From Meconema thalassinum (taxonomy: Eukaryota; Arthropoda; Insecta; Orthoptera; Tettigoniidae), in the NCBI GenBank assembly GCA_946902985.2, contig OX336393.1, positions 127,562,533-127,626,532 on the forward strand: a stretch of DNA of 64,000 nt, given 5' to 3'. Made by a program: the position numbers and the translations under genes. Positions 52,142 to 63,075 of the stretch are shown piece by piece. The notes under the pieces were generated by a model, which made no database searches, was not told the DNA's origin, and worked only from the letters and a program-made list of their open reading frames with translations. Each line of letters starts with the position of its first letter. Positions within the stretch are counted from its first letter, which is position 1.

Positions 52142-53016
52142 CAGGGTCATTATATTTGTGTACTCCTATAAACACGGCAAGCTAAGCCGGCTTTGACTGG
52201 CACAGAAGCACGCGTACTCGGTTCAGCCGGTGGTAGCGCGCTCTTTTTACACTTTTAGCAATCATGTTCAATAATGTGTATTTACAGTGCTCATAGTCGA
52301 TGCTGGAAATGTCCATCCTCTCTTGTAACACACACATGATATCTTCTCATGAAAGAATGGACAACAATCTCATCTAATTTTTGTTATCCGTTAACTTTTT
52401 TTTATTATTTACGGAGCCAGTTTTCTTGAATCGTTTAGCGAGCCTCCTAATTGTACTGGCATTAGGCATAGGTCTTCCTGGAATCATGATTCGAAATTTT
52501 CGTCTTGTTTCAGATAACTCACTAAACGATATGACGCAAGAGTTTGCAGCGGTCCACTCAGCCAGCAGGTGCGGAGCGAGTTAGAACACACGAGTTTTGT
52601 CATTCATATGGACGTGTATCTGCAAAGCTTAGACGTGTTACACGTTTAGAGAGTATTGTGATAACTGTGATTGTTGGTCATGGTTAGACACCAATTCACA
52701 TTGCGTGAACGTGTGTATATCCATAATTCGAATAATAAAAAAGTTGACAGACGACGTTGTGTTCTTACAGAACAAATTTATATGAGAATGTTGTCCATTC
52801 TTTCATCAGAAGATGCCAGGTGTGTGTTACAAGAGAGGGAGGACATTTTCAGCATCGGCTATGAGCACTGTAAGTAGACTACACATTATTGAACATGTTT
52901 GGTAAAAGTGTAAAAAGTGCGCGCCTACCACCGGCTGAACCGTGCCCGCGATCCGCGCCAGTCAAAGCCGGCTTAGTTTGCTATGTTTATCGGGGCGCAC
53001 AAAGATCACAACCCTG
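52142..53016. mobile_element. Fold-back mariner-like derivative with ~240 bp inverted ends
   Basis: Left end CAGGGTCATTATATTTGTG and, inverted, the right end CAGGGTTGTGATCTTTGTG. Similarity continues through CTAAGCCGGCTTTGACTGGC, a GTTCAGCCGGTGG block and TTGTAACACACAC to about 52380 and 52790. The centre encodes transposase N-terminal pieces: plus strand MVRHQFTLRERVYIHNSNNK (52679) and minus strand RIMIPGRPMPNASTIRRLAK with FKKTGSVNNKKK (52530-52400). TA precedes the left end; the right flank reads CA. Confidence 0.75.
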
Positions 53017-53744
53017 CACTACTGTATATAATTGTAAACTAATATGCGGAAATTACCTACAAGTTGCCTACTCTACTGTGATGGTAGTAAAAGGCTATAA
53101 CTAGAACATACGAATATTTTGAAAATACGCCCAGCCGCCATCTTAATGTATGAATTCGCTGTTAGTTTGCGTTTGGCTTACACAGGGGGTTCTACCTTGT
53201 TACATATAACTTCAAGAATAATTTCAATGACATGATGAAACTGCCTACGACACACTCCTTCAATGGAGTCTTCTGTCACTACAGTATTGAACAAACTTAA
53301 GTGAGTGTGACTAGGGCAGTTTAATAAGGTATATTTCTTATATTCATAACATCATTTTTACTATCATCTTCTTTCTAATACATGGCTTTAATCTATTTGT
53401 GAGCTTTTCATTTTATTTAAATTCAAACAATTTTTATAAGGATATCCATTTCTATTTTTGCATTGATAACCTAATTTAAGATTTAAATATAATTTAATTA
53501 CGTAGAAGGAGGTATCAATGATATACCGAAACATGTAGGCCTACGTTTATTCATTTACTAAAGATCATTTTCACAGTATTGATAAGGTGGATTTCAATAT
53601 TTCATATTCCAGTCTATAAAACCAAATGAAAACTTAAATACGTCAAACTCACAAAATTAATTCAATGAACAAATATTCAAATGATCAAGTCACTAAATAT
53701 CTTAACACCCCAAACGAAGCCGAGGTTGCCGCTGGTGACTGCTC
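53017..53744. other. AT-rich spacer with one motif-bearing fragment
   Basis: 53129-53147 contains CAGCCGCCATCTTAATG in a context (AATATTTTGAAAATACGCC) like the class C/D repeats, suggesting a small remnant. Otherwise nothing recognised. Confidence 0.4.
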
Positions 53745-54480
53745 CCGCGCCCTAAAAAGAAACCAAAATACAATTAAAACTATCTCGCAATAATTCAAAT
53801 CTTTTCTTTATTATGAATATTCTACAATACAGTAGTTTTCCTTCAACCCAAAAATACTCTACTCCTCCACAAATTTCGGACTTCAGCATCTTCCTCGGTT
53901 AAGCCTCTGGTAGCCATGCGTCTCCTTGCACCATCCATCCATTGTTCTCTTGGCTTACCCCGTTTCTGTTAGCCTTCAGCTTGCCAATGTAACATTAAAT
54001 ATGGAATTCTACTATTCTGCATCCTTTTCACATGTACAAACCATTGTAATGTTCTTTCTTCCACTACTTCTAGTACTCATTTTTTACCTACATAATTTCT
54101 CTGCTTCTCGTGTTTCTAATTATATCCAATCTTGATTTTCTTGCCGTTCCCCTCCAATAATCCATCTCTGTTAGTAAATATTTGTTTGCTTACTGTCTGT
54201 TTAACGTCCAAGGTTTTGCTCCATATAACAAAATACCTTGTACCAATGAACTGTAAATAAGATTCTTAGTTTTGTTTGAAATATTTCTGCTCCATAAAAC
54301 GGAATGTAATGCTCCAATTGTTCTCCTAGCCTCACTTACTCTTTTCTGAACTTCAGATGAACTTGTTCCCCCAGCTTCTATTACTGAACCCATATTTTTA
54401 AATTTAGTTACTGTTTGAATTTCAGCATTTCCGACCTGTCGTTTCTCACTACCATTTTTCCTCTAATGTAAGGTATTCCG
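53745..54480 (-). pseudogene. LINE (RTE-like) C-terminal fragment
   Basis: Minus strand: KRVSEARRTIGALHSVLWSR, LIYSSLVQGILLYGAKPWTL, then after frameshifts GKPREQWMDGARRRMATRGL and AEVRNLWRSRVF, the usual end of an RTE-type ORF2. A 3' untranslated end runs to about 53745. It is a different copy from those at 46295 and 58425. Confidence 0.85.
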
Positions 54481-54643
54481 TTTCGTTGTAACTTAATTGA
54501 TATTTAGTCCCCACATTTGAAAATCCTCAATTAATTTCCTCATCATATAAGGGGCATCGTCTATCTTGAGTCAATATCACCTGGTCATCAGCAATAAGAA
54601 GATGATGTAAATAATAATTTAATAATAATAATAATCAAATTTT
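54481..54643. other. Spacer with (AAT)n
   Basis: TTAATAATAATAATAATC near 54620-54635 flanks E8. Upstream sequence is probably further decayed LINE. Confidence 0.4.
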
Positions 54644-55849
54644 AACAAGAAGTTCCGTGACGAACTAAAGAGCCTACTTTTCTTAAAATTTAAGATTCAT
54701 GCCAATGTTTAATCTATATGGATCTACAGCGCGCGTGAAATCATGTTGGCAAAAATGACATACATGTATTGGTCAGAAATAATCTGAAATCATGTGATCT
54801 ATTGTGGTGTCAATTTTGAATGAAATCCATTAGTTAGTATAGAAGTTACATGCATTTTAAAATTGGACCTATCAGTAGGCTTAGAATCATGTTGGCAGCA
54901 CTGTCGTAGGCCTATTTTAGTTACTCCAAATTAATCTAGAATGCCAGGTACTATACGTGTGCAAAGTTTAGAGCTATTGGCTTGCATACTTTCGGATATA
55001 TTGATATTAGGGTAACAAAAAATAGAGACAGTATTTATTAACAGTTGGCAGCCCTGGTTACTCTTAAGAATCGACATAGTCATATCTGTTATGGTACACG
55101 TAGCACACACGAAACTTGGTTGAAATCCAAATGATAGTATAGAAGTTACATGTATTTAAAGTTGGACCTCTCAGCAGGCTTAGAATCATGTTGGTAGCAC
55201 TGACGTATATACGTTACTCCAAATTAATATAGAATGTCAGGTACTATACGTGTGCATAGTTTAAAGCTCTCGACTTGCATACTTTCTAATATATGGGTGT
55301 TTGGATAAAATAAATTGAGAGCATTTATTAACAGTTGTCAGCCCTGGTGGCTCTTAAGAATACGCTCAGTCATATCTGTTTTTGTACACATAGCACATAC
55401 GAAATTTGGTTGAATTCCAAGTGATAGTGTAGAAGTTATATGCATTCAAAATTTGGGCCTATCAGCAGGCTTATAATCATTTTGGCAACACTGCCGTGTA
55501 TGGCCTCCTGGAAATTAAACTGCAATATTATTATCTACATGTGTGCCAATTTTGAAATAGCTCCCATTCATACCTTCCAAGATATCCAACATGGAGCTCA
55601 AATTTCAATTGCGATTTTTCAGCAGTTGGTAGCACTGACATAATTTTCAAATATGGCCGTGAGATATTCAGGTATAGATCTTTACCCCTACAAAATTTTG
55701 TTTCGATTGCTGCAGCCGTTTAGGAGTTGATACGGGGACACACACACACAGCCAGACAGACAGACAGAAGGACAGACAGACAGACACACATTTGCCCGAT
55801 CTCATAAGTCTACTTTTTCCTCATTTTTGCAAAATGTGAAAGGTAGGCT
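54644..55849 (-). repeat. Hairpin-ended repeat E8 (class B)
   Basis: Reverse copy of E5/E6. 3' end AACAAGAAGTTCCGTGACGAAC at 54644, ~290 bp units with AGTTGGCAGCCCTGG or AGTTGTCAGCCCTGG (about 55044 and 55334), (CAGA)n at 55740-55790, and 5' hairpin AAGTCTACTTTTT...GGTAGGCT ending 55849. Confidence 0.88.
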
Positions 55850-56332
55850 AAAAATCAAAACAATAACACATTCCATCAAGAGGAGCATTTGATTGCACCG
55901 GTGGTTGGCACTTCACAGACAATGGCGGAGCACCTCTCCATCTAGAGTTATATTCTCGTTTGTGTATTTGTGATGTTAATTTATGATGAACGAATTTCTT
56001 CATTGAATGTGGCTGCAACGTCCTTGTGAAAATATTATCCATTGTTAAGTAGCGGCTGCGACGTCCGTAAGTCATCTGTGTCTGGCCCACTTTGTGTTCC
56101 AAGTTGCACATGCGTGTTATATTCTACAATTTCAAGATGGCCACAGCACGCTAGTTTCAATGTGAAAATCCTAATACGAAATATGCCTACGAACACCCAT
56201 CTATGGCACTTCTCTTTTGTCAATTTTGGTGTTAGTTGCGCAATTAAATCCCAATATATATATTTTAAAGGATTAATAGTACGTCTGGCTACTCAGTATG
56301 TACCATACGAAGACACACATGTGATCCTTTAT
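55850..56332. other. Spacer, nothing recognised
   Basis: Minor motif TTTCAAGATGGCCACAGC at 56129. Minus and plus ORFs here carry no domain. Confidence 0.4.
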
Positions 56333-56406
56333 AGCCTACCTTCGAGTTTTGCAAAAAATGAAAGTAGACTTACGAGATCTGCACGGGACAAAAGTTGTCA
56401 GTCTGT

Positions 56407-56452
<46 letters not shown>

Positions 56453-57060
56453 CCCCCGCCCTATAAATTCAAACACGACGAAACCGAATTGAACGAAATT
56501 TGGTACAGAGGACAACTGAGTGTCAATTTTTATATCGCCACTATCTTGACGGAAACGTAATGGCGGCCACCCAATTGTTCAAAGCTTAAAAAAATTTACG
56601 ACTAACCTAATCATCTCATCTCCACCAAATTTTGCAACATACTTTTATGCGGAAGGCGTGTTTTGACTAAACTGCAAGGTCATCAGCCAAATAGTTTGAA
56701 GGTGGAGGTCGTGTATATGTGCAAAACGATCCCCCCCCCCCCCCCTAGCAATTCAAGCACAACGAAATCAAATCGAAACAACCTTGGTAGTCTACAGAGG
56801 TAGCACTAGCAAAGGATAACTCAGTGTCATGTTGTATATCGCCGACATCATAACAAAAAAGAATTGACACCCTTCCAAATGTTCTAAGCTTAAATCAAAT
56901 TACGACTAATCAAAACATTCAATCTTGCCAAATTTTTCAACAATATACCTTCATGTGGGAAGCGTCTTTTGCTCAACTATAGGTCATCAACCAAATAGTT
57001 GCAAGATGGCGGACATATGAATCATGCAAGTATTATAGCTTAACCGTAACTTACGATTCA
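56333..57060 (+). repeat. Hairpin-ended repeat E7 (class C), 3'-truncated
   Basis: 5' hairpin AGCCTACCTTC...AAAGTAGACT, (GT)n at 56408-56450, CCCC tract, then about two and a half class C units (AATTCAAACACGACGAAACC at 56466, AATTCAAGCACAACGAAATC at 56750). Motif CAAGATGGCGG at 57002. No family 3' hairpin is found, so the end is lost or decayed. Confidence 0.8.
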
Positions 57061-57424
57061 ACGAGGCCCTGCCTAACTAAATCCGGTTATCGTACAGAGG
57101 GTAGTTTAAACTGTTCTCAAGTAGGTGACCCGTAGTATATTTTCATTTTATATTAGAATAATACACCGCAGCAGTGAGTAACAGTTCAGGCTAACTATGA
57201 CGTCCCGTTGGTTCAAAATGGGGGCTGTTGTTTTGCTCGCTAAACCATATTTCAGTAGATTGATATCTTTTTACGAATGTCCTGAACAAAATAATACAAA
57301 TTTAGTATCAAATGGTTCATAAAACGGCAGAGAACACTAATGAAATCGTTCATTGCAAGACAAAATACTAATAACCGGTGTTATTGTGATGGCTGTATTA
57401 GTGTATATTTGTAATTCAGATGAG
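57061..57424. other. Spacer, nothing recognised
   Basis: Plain sequence with a motif-like CAAAATGGGGGC at 57215. No coding signal. Confidence 0.4.
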
Positions 57425-57640
57425 GATTGAGAAGAAGGTGGTCGTGGGCTTAATTTAGGAACCATCCCAGCATTCGGATATAGTAGAAGTGGGAGACCAC
57501 AGAAAACCACTTCTAGGTTGGCAGATGTGGCTGAGTGTACCCCGTTCTAATCCTCAGACCAGAATTAGGCTAAACTTCTTGGCAGAGCCGGGAATCAAAT
57601 CCAGGTCTCCGACTATGAGTGCTAGCCAGGCGGACTATTG
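57425..57640 (-). mobile_element. tRNA-derived SINE-like repeat
   Basis: The minus strand carries a B-box-like GGATTTGATTCCCGGCTCTG and GCCAAGAAGTTTAGCCTAATTC, then CCACAGAAAACCACTTC in inverted sense. The block GGCAGAGCCGGGAATC is shared with the family 2 SINEs at 62760 and 63690. Confidence 0.65.
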
Positions 57641-57805
57641 GTGAAGAAGAACATTGTCAGATACGCAGTACTGCACTTTAAAGGACGATATTCTAACACG
57701 TTGTTGATGCCTGGAAGATTTCTGCTCGCATTAAACGTTCTTCACGAAAGCATATTTTCTTACTGGCCCTGTCTTTCACACATGAATATTAAAACGGGCT
57801 TAATA

Positions 57806-58380
57806 TCTATACGGATATAATAAAGCTGAAGAGTCTGTTTGTTTGTTTGTTTGTTTGTTTGTTTGTTTAAACGCGCTAATCTCTGGAACTACCAGTCGGA
57901 TTCAAAAAATTATTTTTGTACATGATAGCCAGATTCAAGAGGAATAGTATAGGCTATGTAGCATTAGGCGACACGTCTCAGGTAACCTTAAATATTGTTT
58001 TTTGTTCAGTACGTCGGAAGAACAAGCGCTCCCGAACAGCTTCAATAATACCTACGTCTATTGTTGCCTGGCAATGCGGGCTACATCACGTCGCCCCTAC
58101 CAGTGTTCTGGTGCAGAAATGCGAACTACTTATAAATTGCAGTCACGGGGAGTAATTAGTGCAAAAAGATTTCTTAGGCCCCTTAAAACATTTATCATCA
58201 TGACAATAGTATGCCTCTGTATAAGGGCGATGGTGTTGGTGCAGTATACTGAGGTTATCAGCTGCAATAAGCGTTGGTGCTTTCCGATCCTTATCCTTGA
58301 GTGCTCCAGTTCTGTAGTAGTATTCATTATCATCCATAAAACAAATAAATCCACCGGGCGAAGCCAGGCACTACTGCTAG
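57806..58380 (+). mobile_element. Non-autonomous Helitron, 575 bp, exact ends
   Basis: 5' end TCTATACGGATATAATAAAG directly after A at 57805. A (GTTT)n tract (57836-57869) and AACGCGCTAATCTCTGGAAC follow near the 5' end. The 3' end has a 6 bp-arm hairpin CCGGGC-GAA-GCCAGG (58354-58368, one mismatch), 8 bases, then CTAG at 58377-58380 followed by T. 5' TC, a subterminal hairpin, CTRR and insertion between A and T are the Helitron hallmarks. No Rep/helicase is present. ORFs inside are not conserved features. Confidence 0.85.
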
Positions 58381-58424
58381 TCGTAAGATAAATTCCAAAG
58401 AAGAACGTAGTTACAATAGGGTTG

Positions 58425-58980
58425 TTGTTGGTGTGAGTCTTCAGTCCTTTGACTGGTTTGATGCAGCTCTCCATGCTTCCCTGTCCTGAGCTAATCGTTT
58501 AATCTCAACATAGCTACCACACCCTACATCCGGGACAATCTGTTTAACTTATTCTAACCTTGGTCTACCCCTACAGTTCTTGTCCTCGACCCTTCCTTCC
58601 TTAACTAAGCTTGCTATTCCTGGGTGTCTTAGTATGTGTCCTACCAACCTATCTCTTCTCTTCATTAGCAGTTGCCAGAAATATCTCTCCTCTCCCACTA
58701 GTCTTAATACCTCTTTGTTTGTAACCCAATCTACCCATCTGATCTTCATCATTCTCCTGTAACACCACATTTCAAATGCTGCAATTCTCTTCTTTTCTGC
58801 TGCACCAATAGCCTAATCCAAGTTTCACTTCCATAGAGTGCCACGCTCCAGACAAAGGCCTTCAAAAATGACTTCCTAATACCTAAATCTATATCCGATG
58901 TCAACAGATACCTTTTCTGTAGAAATGCTAACTACTTTTTATATCCTCTTTGCTTCGTCCATCACTGGTTACAATACGGA
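58425..58980 (-). pseudogene. LINE (RTE-like) C-terminal fragment
   Basis: Minus strand: MWCYRRMMKIRWVDWVTNKE, EERYFWQLLMKRRDRLVGHI, LRHPGIASLVKEG and NCRGRPRLE, then frameshifted RLAQDRE-type tail and a 3' end with CACACCAACAACAACC. Upstream (to about 58980) are decayed AETWTL-like blocks. It starts 45 bp after the Helitron. Confidence 0.87.
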
Positions 58981-59489
58981 TACTGATATATTCAGTCCGT
59001 CTCTGAGGACAAAAGGTAGTACGCTAAGCTTTGGTCTAAAAAGTTACCATCCGTTCCATGGGGATTATATTGTCCTTTGATTAATCCCTTAGCTCAGGGA
59101 CTGGGTGTTTGCCTGTTCTACGTAGTCTGGGCACTATAAGATCACCCATGGCATGGAATGGGCTATTCTTTCTCCTACAAGCATAGGCTATCGATGGTGT
59201 TTTGGCAAAAGATTGGAGAGTAACGAGGTACAAGTAACGATACGTGTAACCTAGTTACTTTTCAACTGAAGAGCCCAATGGTACACTGGGGCGAAACGCT
59301 GGCAACAGTTTTGAGTTAACCGGACCATTTTATCGAATTTCAATGTGAATTTGTATATTTTCACCCCAATTAACGGTAACTTTGTTATCATTTTTGTAAG
59401 TAACGGTGATTGTAGGCCTAATGTTACTTCTATTATATTTGAATTGCAGCCAATGGCCATAGCAGGGTATTTTAATTCAATGCTCGAAG
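58981..59489. other. Spacer, nothing recognised
   Basis: No repeat partner or domain seen. ORFs of 60-100 residues lack motifs. Confidence 0.4.
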
Positions 59490-59745
59490 ACTCCCAACAA
59501 GTTAAATTTCAAGTAGTTCCAACTTTGGCTACCAGAGATGCCACTGTCACTGACCTAGCGGCAGGTTCTTCTGCATGTCATAATTCAATGACACGGGCCC
59601 GCCCGCTTTTCATCCCCTCCGAAAGAAGGCAAACTGAAGGATTTTAACGCTCTTAAAAAATCCAACGATTTCGGCCGGGCTTGAACCCGCGATCTTGGTC
59701 ATAGCAGCTCAGCATGCTACCGAATATGCCACCGAAGCCGTTTAT
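59490..59745 (-). mobile_element. tRNA-derived SINE, family 1, 3'-truncated
   Basis: Minus strand head GGCTTCGGTGGCATATTCGG with B box GGGTTCAAGCCCGGC, then GAGCGTTAAAATCC and GGAGGGGATGAAAAGCGGGC. Homologous to 35556 and 63076 but lacks the stem-loop tail. Confidence 0.8.
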
Positions 59746-60254
59746 GTAGTAAATTTTAACGGTATTGTAACGGAGTTAATTTTCAAACCCTGGATAAACT
59801 GTAATGCACAGTAATATCATTTTCCAGAGAAGCAAAATAATGTTCTTATTCAGTAGCTTATCATACTTTGTTTTGTACGACTTTCTAACAGTAGAAATCA
59901 TTATGATTAAGTGCAATTGTAAGTGGCATATAAGAAAAATAGGGAGTCATAGTTTACGATCTTGTTTATGACCTCTTGTCTGAAGTGGACTCTATGATAT
60001 ATTGATTACGGTAAACTATATTTCGCGTTTATTGTTCATTAGAACCCTGTGTTGTTTACGATCTTTTACCAGAACAAACCTCGAAGTAGGCCTACTTAGA
60101 ATCACATGCAGCCATCCCCATCGCCATAACCTCAATTTTTAAATGTTTTCCGGTTACGACCGTTTTGCCAAAATACAGTGAGGGCCCTTGATATAGAACG
60201 AAGCCTCGCAAAGGCCCTGCGGCAGACAAGTCGCAAAGGGTCAACTTAGAACTA
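59746..60254. other. AT-rich spacer, nothing recognised
   Basis: Contains two diverged GTTTACGATCTT segments (59952 and 60055). No coding signal. Confidence 0.35.
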
Positions 60255-60850
60255 AAAATGTATCAATATTTATGTTCGACGATGTCGAAATGTAAATATT
60301 TATGTCAGAAAACTGTATCATAATGGGGGTCATTAAAGTACTACTTTTCATTATGATACAGTTTCTCCAACCAATCAGAGCTCAATATTTTCATTCATTG
60401 ACCAATTAGGTAACTTAAGGATAGCTTTGCACATGCATTCAAAATCCAACATGTCGGACATGAATTACATGATTTGAAAGGTTACAATGTAGCCTATATT
60501 GGATCAACCATTGTAGTTACAATCTCAAACACAAAGACAAAATCAGCACGAACCTTTTCTGTAACAAGAAAATACTATAAAATATGCATGAAATTTTGGA
60601 ATCTACGTCCAGACGTTTGCAATACACCATTCTACCCTAGCCTATACTGACATGGAAAATGTGCACCGTCCGTAATGTTTGCTTAAACAAACTGCGGAAT
60701 ATTGCAACAACAAAAAATATCCGCACTAAAATTTCTACAAGATTTCGTAAGATTTCGCCGACAGTTTTAATGAATGCTGTTGTTGACATAAACACACCAG
60801 AACGTCATGTAGGAAGCAGGCGTATGACAATAGATATACGGAAAATATAA
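60255..60850 (+). pseudogene. Tyrosine-recombinase-like (Crypton/DUF3504-type) fragment, copy 2
   Basis: Homologous to 360-865 in the other orientation. Readable pieces: the equivalent of TKTKSARTFSVT near 60530, KCTVRNVCLNKLRNI (60659 onward), then FRKISPTVLMNAVVDINTPERH at about 60750-60810. The last aligns with the RTSATxLxNAGxDxxTLKRHGGW block that carries the second catalytic Arg and the His of these recombinases. The HxxR histidine, GGW and the final Tyr are lost. A perfect 15 bp inverted repeat lies upstream (60311-60325 with 60349-60363). Confidence 0.6.
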
Positions 60851-61048
60851 TCCAGCTCTCTGTTCAGTAAAGGGATTTCTTATGCGAAACATTTCCGCCA
60901 GATGTCATGACTGTTATATTTGGGACTCCACTGATTTGCCTCCCGGTGACATTCTATATGCATCGAATTTGAAGAATAACTAGATTTGGCGGAAAGCTGC
61001 AAACTGATAAAATAATTCATATTTGTCAATACGGACCAAAAAATGGCA
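60851..61048. other. Spacer before the fold-back
   Basis: Nothing recognised. Confidence 0.4.
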
Positions 61049-62099
61049 ACTACTGTCGACCAAAGTATTATGTGCACTCGAGTTTGAAGGTTGTTTGTGA
61101 AGTAACCAATAGACGTACATGAAATCATCCAATAACATCATCATTTTCGTCGTTCTATTTTACGTTAGGTCATGTAGGTTTGGAATTTTTAATTTATATT
61201 TTAGTATTTTTTATCGCAGTTGGAACACAAAAAGTGCACGTGTTTAAGCTTGTTTCAACCATGCGTCACATTTACGAATTATTCTCTCAAAAACCCGTCA
61301 TCAGATCGAATCCAAATTTTAACATAATATACATTGGAATGTTGTATAACTGGTTTATTAATTTCACAATTGTGTGTGTCCAAGAAACAAAGTTGTTATC
61401 ATTGTTGTAAGGTAACTTTTTCTCGGCTTGGGGTGGTTGGAAAATGTAGTTCTTGGTTGCGTTGTAATCGGTATACATCAAAAAGTTATGCTGTATGACG
61501 CATCATGGCGCGTCTCGCTCGGAAGTGATGGGCTCCATCTCAGCAACGCTGTACAGCGTTTGCCGGAGCGGCTAGCAGGTGAAACATGTGTTATTTCCCC
61601 GTAGAAAAACAAACCGATATAAAATAAGTGAATTAATTTACGTATTTCACAGTCATACAGCATAGCTTTTTGATGTATAAGAATTAAAACGCGACCAAGA
61701 ACTACATTTTCCAACCACCCCGAGCCGATAAGAAGTTATCTTACAAAAATGATAACAACTTTGTTTCTTGGACACACAAAATTTTGAAATTAATAAACCA
61801 GTTATATAACATTCCAATGTATATTGTGTTAACATTTGGATTCGATCTGATGACGGGCTTTTGAGATAATAATTCTTAAATGTGACGCATGGTTGAAACA
61901 CGCTTAAAAACGTGCACTTTTTGTGTTCCAACTGCGATAAAAAATATTAAAATATAAATTTAAAGATCCAAACCTACATGAACTAACGTAGAATAGAACG
62001 ACGAAAATGTTGATGGTATTGGATTTTATGTACGTCTATTGGTTACTTCACAAACAACCTTCAAACTCGAGTACACATAATACTTTGGTCGACAGTAGT
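61049..62099. repeat. 1.05 kb fold-back element with ~450 bp arms
   Basis: The left arm 61049-61494 (ACTACTGTCGACCAAAGTAT onward) is the near-perfect reverse complement of 61650-62099. The 155 bp centre is 61495-61649. Arms include GAACACAAAAAGTGCACGT, ACCATGCGTCACATTT and AAATGTAGTTCTTGGT. No coding motif. Flanks show no clear duplication. It could be a fold-back (palindromic MITE) or a palindromic rearrangement. Confidence 0.88.
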
Positions 62100-62170
62100 C
62101 TTCCCATTGAATAACTAGTTGATAATATGGTACATTTTAATCTTAAAGCGTTTGTAACAGTCTATTTTGT
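62100..62170. other. Spacer
   Basis: Nothing recognised. Confidence 0.4.
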
Positions 62171-62300
62171 GATTTGACATTAATACAGCCATCACAATTA
62201 ACATCGGTTATCAGACAGATTCTATACAAACAGAAAGTACAAGGGGCTACATGACCGCGTTGTCACAGCCCCTAAACTGAGGATCCAACCAACCAAACAT
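62171..62300 (+). mobile_element. Solo SINE tail (family 1)
   Basis: CAGCCATCACAATTAAC, TTATCAGACAGATTCT and the stem-loop GGGGCTACATGACC...AGCCCC followed by AACCAACCAA. Same as the tails at 36010 and 63535. The tRNA head is missing. Confidence 0.75.
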
Positions 62301-62654
62301 ATCTCTGTTAGTAAAGCATATTATCTTTTAGTCAATACGGATCTCACTAAACCAAAAATGGTTGGTTATATGCCAACTTATAGAACAGATTGCAGCAAGG
62401 GATCAATATGGCACGAGAGCATACTTAGTTTTTATAGAGCCCTGCTGAATGCGACTGCGTTAACTTCTCCTGATAGAACGCAAATGTGGGACGGATTCAC
62501 GAGTGATTAAGTTTTCCTTCATGCCCGGTATGAGCTAGTGACGTGATCAGGAACTATGACTGGTGAACAATGCCACGCGTTGTCAGTAGAAAATCTGCTA
62601 TGAGGAGTATGTTCCGATGCATTCTTCTCCTCTCGGCTGACACCACCACCCAGG
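62301..62654. other. Spacer, nothing recognised
   Basis: No motif or repeat partner detected. Confidence 0.4.
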
Positions 62655-63070
62655 CACACTTATGTATTACCGTAGGCTGAAATTATTGGGATAGACAACC
62701 TCGTGGTGTAGCGTTCTTGGCTGTCGCCCCGGATACGATTCCCAGCTCTGCCAAGATATTTTAATTCTGGTGTGAGAGCTGGAACGGGGTACTGAGAAGA
62801 GGAGGGCTCGATTCCCTCCTGAACCATACTGAAAGTGGTGTTCCGTGGTTTTCCCACTTCTAGGAAAATGCTGGGATGGATCGTAACTTAAGGCCACAGT
62901 CGCCTTTTCCCCAGTTCTATCCCCAATTTACAAATACACAGTGATACAGCCATTAAAATAACACAGGTTATCACTCAAATCTCACACACCTAAATACATG
63001 GGGCTACATGACCACGATATCGTAGCCCCTAAAATAAGCTACAACAACAAAAGCTTTGTTAAACTGGTCG
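62655..63070 (+). mobile_element. tRNA-derived SINE, family 2, copy a
   Basis: Head CCTCGTGGTGTAGCGTTCTTGG with B box GGATACGATTCCC (Glu/Gln-tRNA-like), then GGAACGGGGTACTGAGAAGA and GAGGGCTCGATTCCCTCCTG. The tail stem-loop GGGGCTACATGACCACGATATCGTAGCCCC is followed by TTTGTTAAACTGGTCGTG. Confidence 0.8.
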
Positions 63071-63075
63071 TGTTT

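Noticed and set aside
57916..58391. Overlapping ORFs on both strands at the Helitron
   Set aside because: The region is a 575 bp non-autonomous element. The frames end at or cross its borders and show no Rep or helicase motif.
61180..61410. 76-residue ORF with hydrophobic start
   Set aside because: Lies in one arm of a fold-back. The mirrored arm has only broken counterparts and no homologue is recognised.
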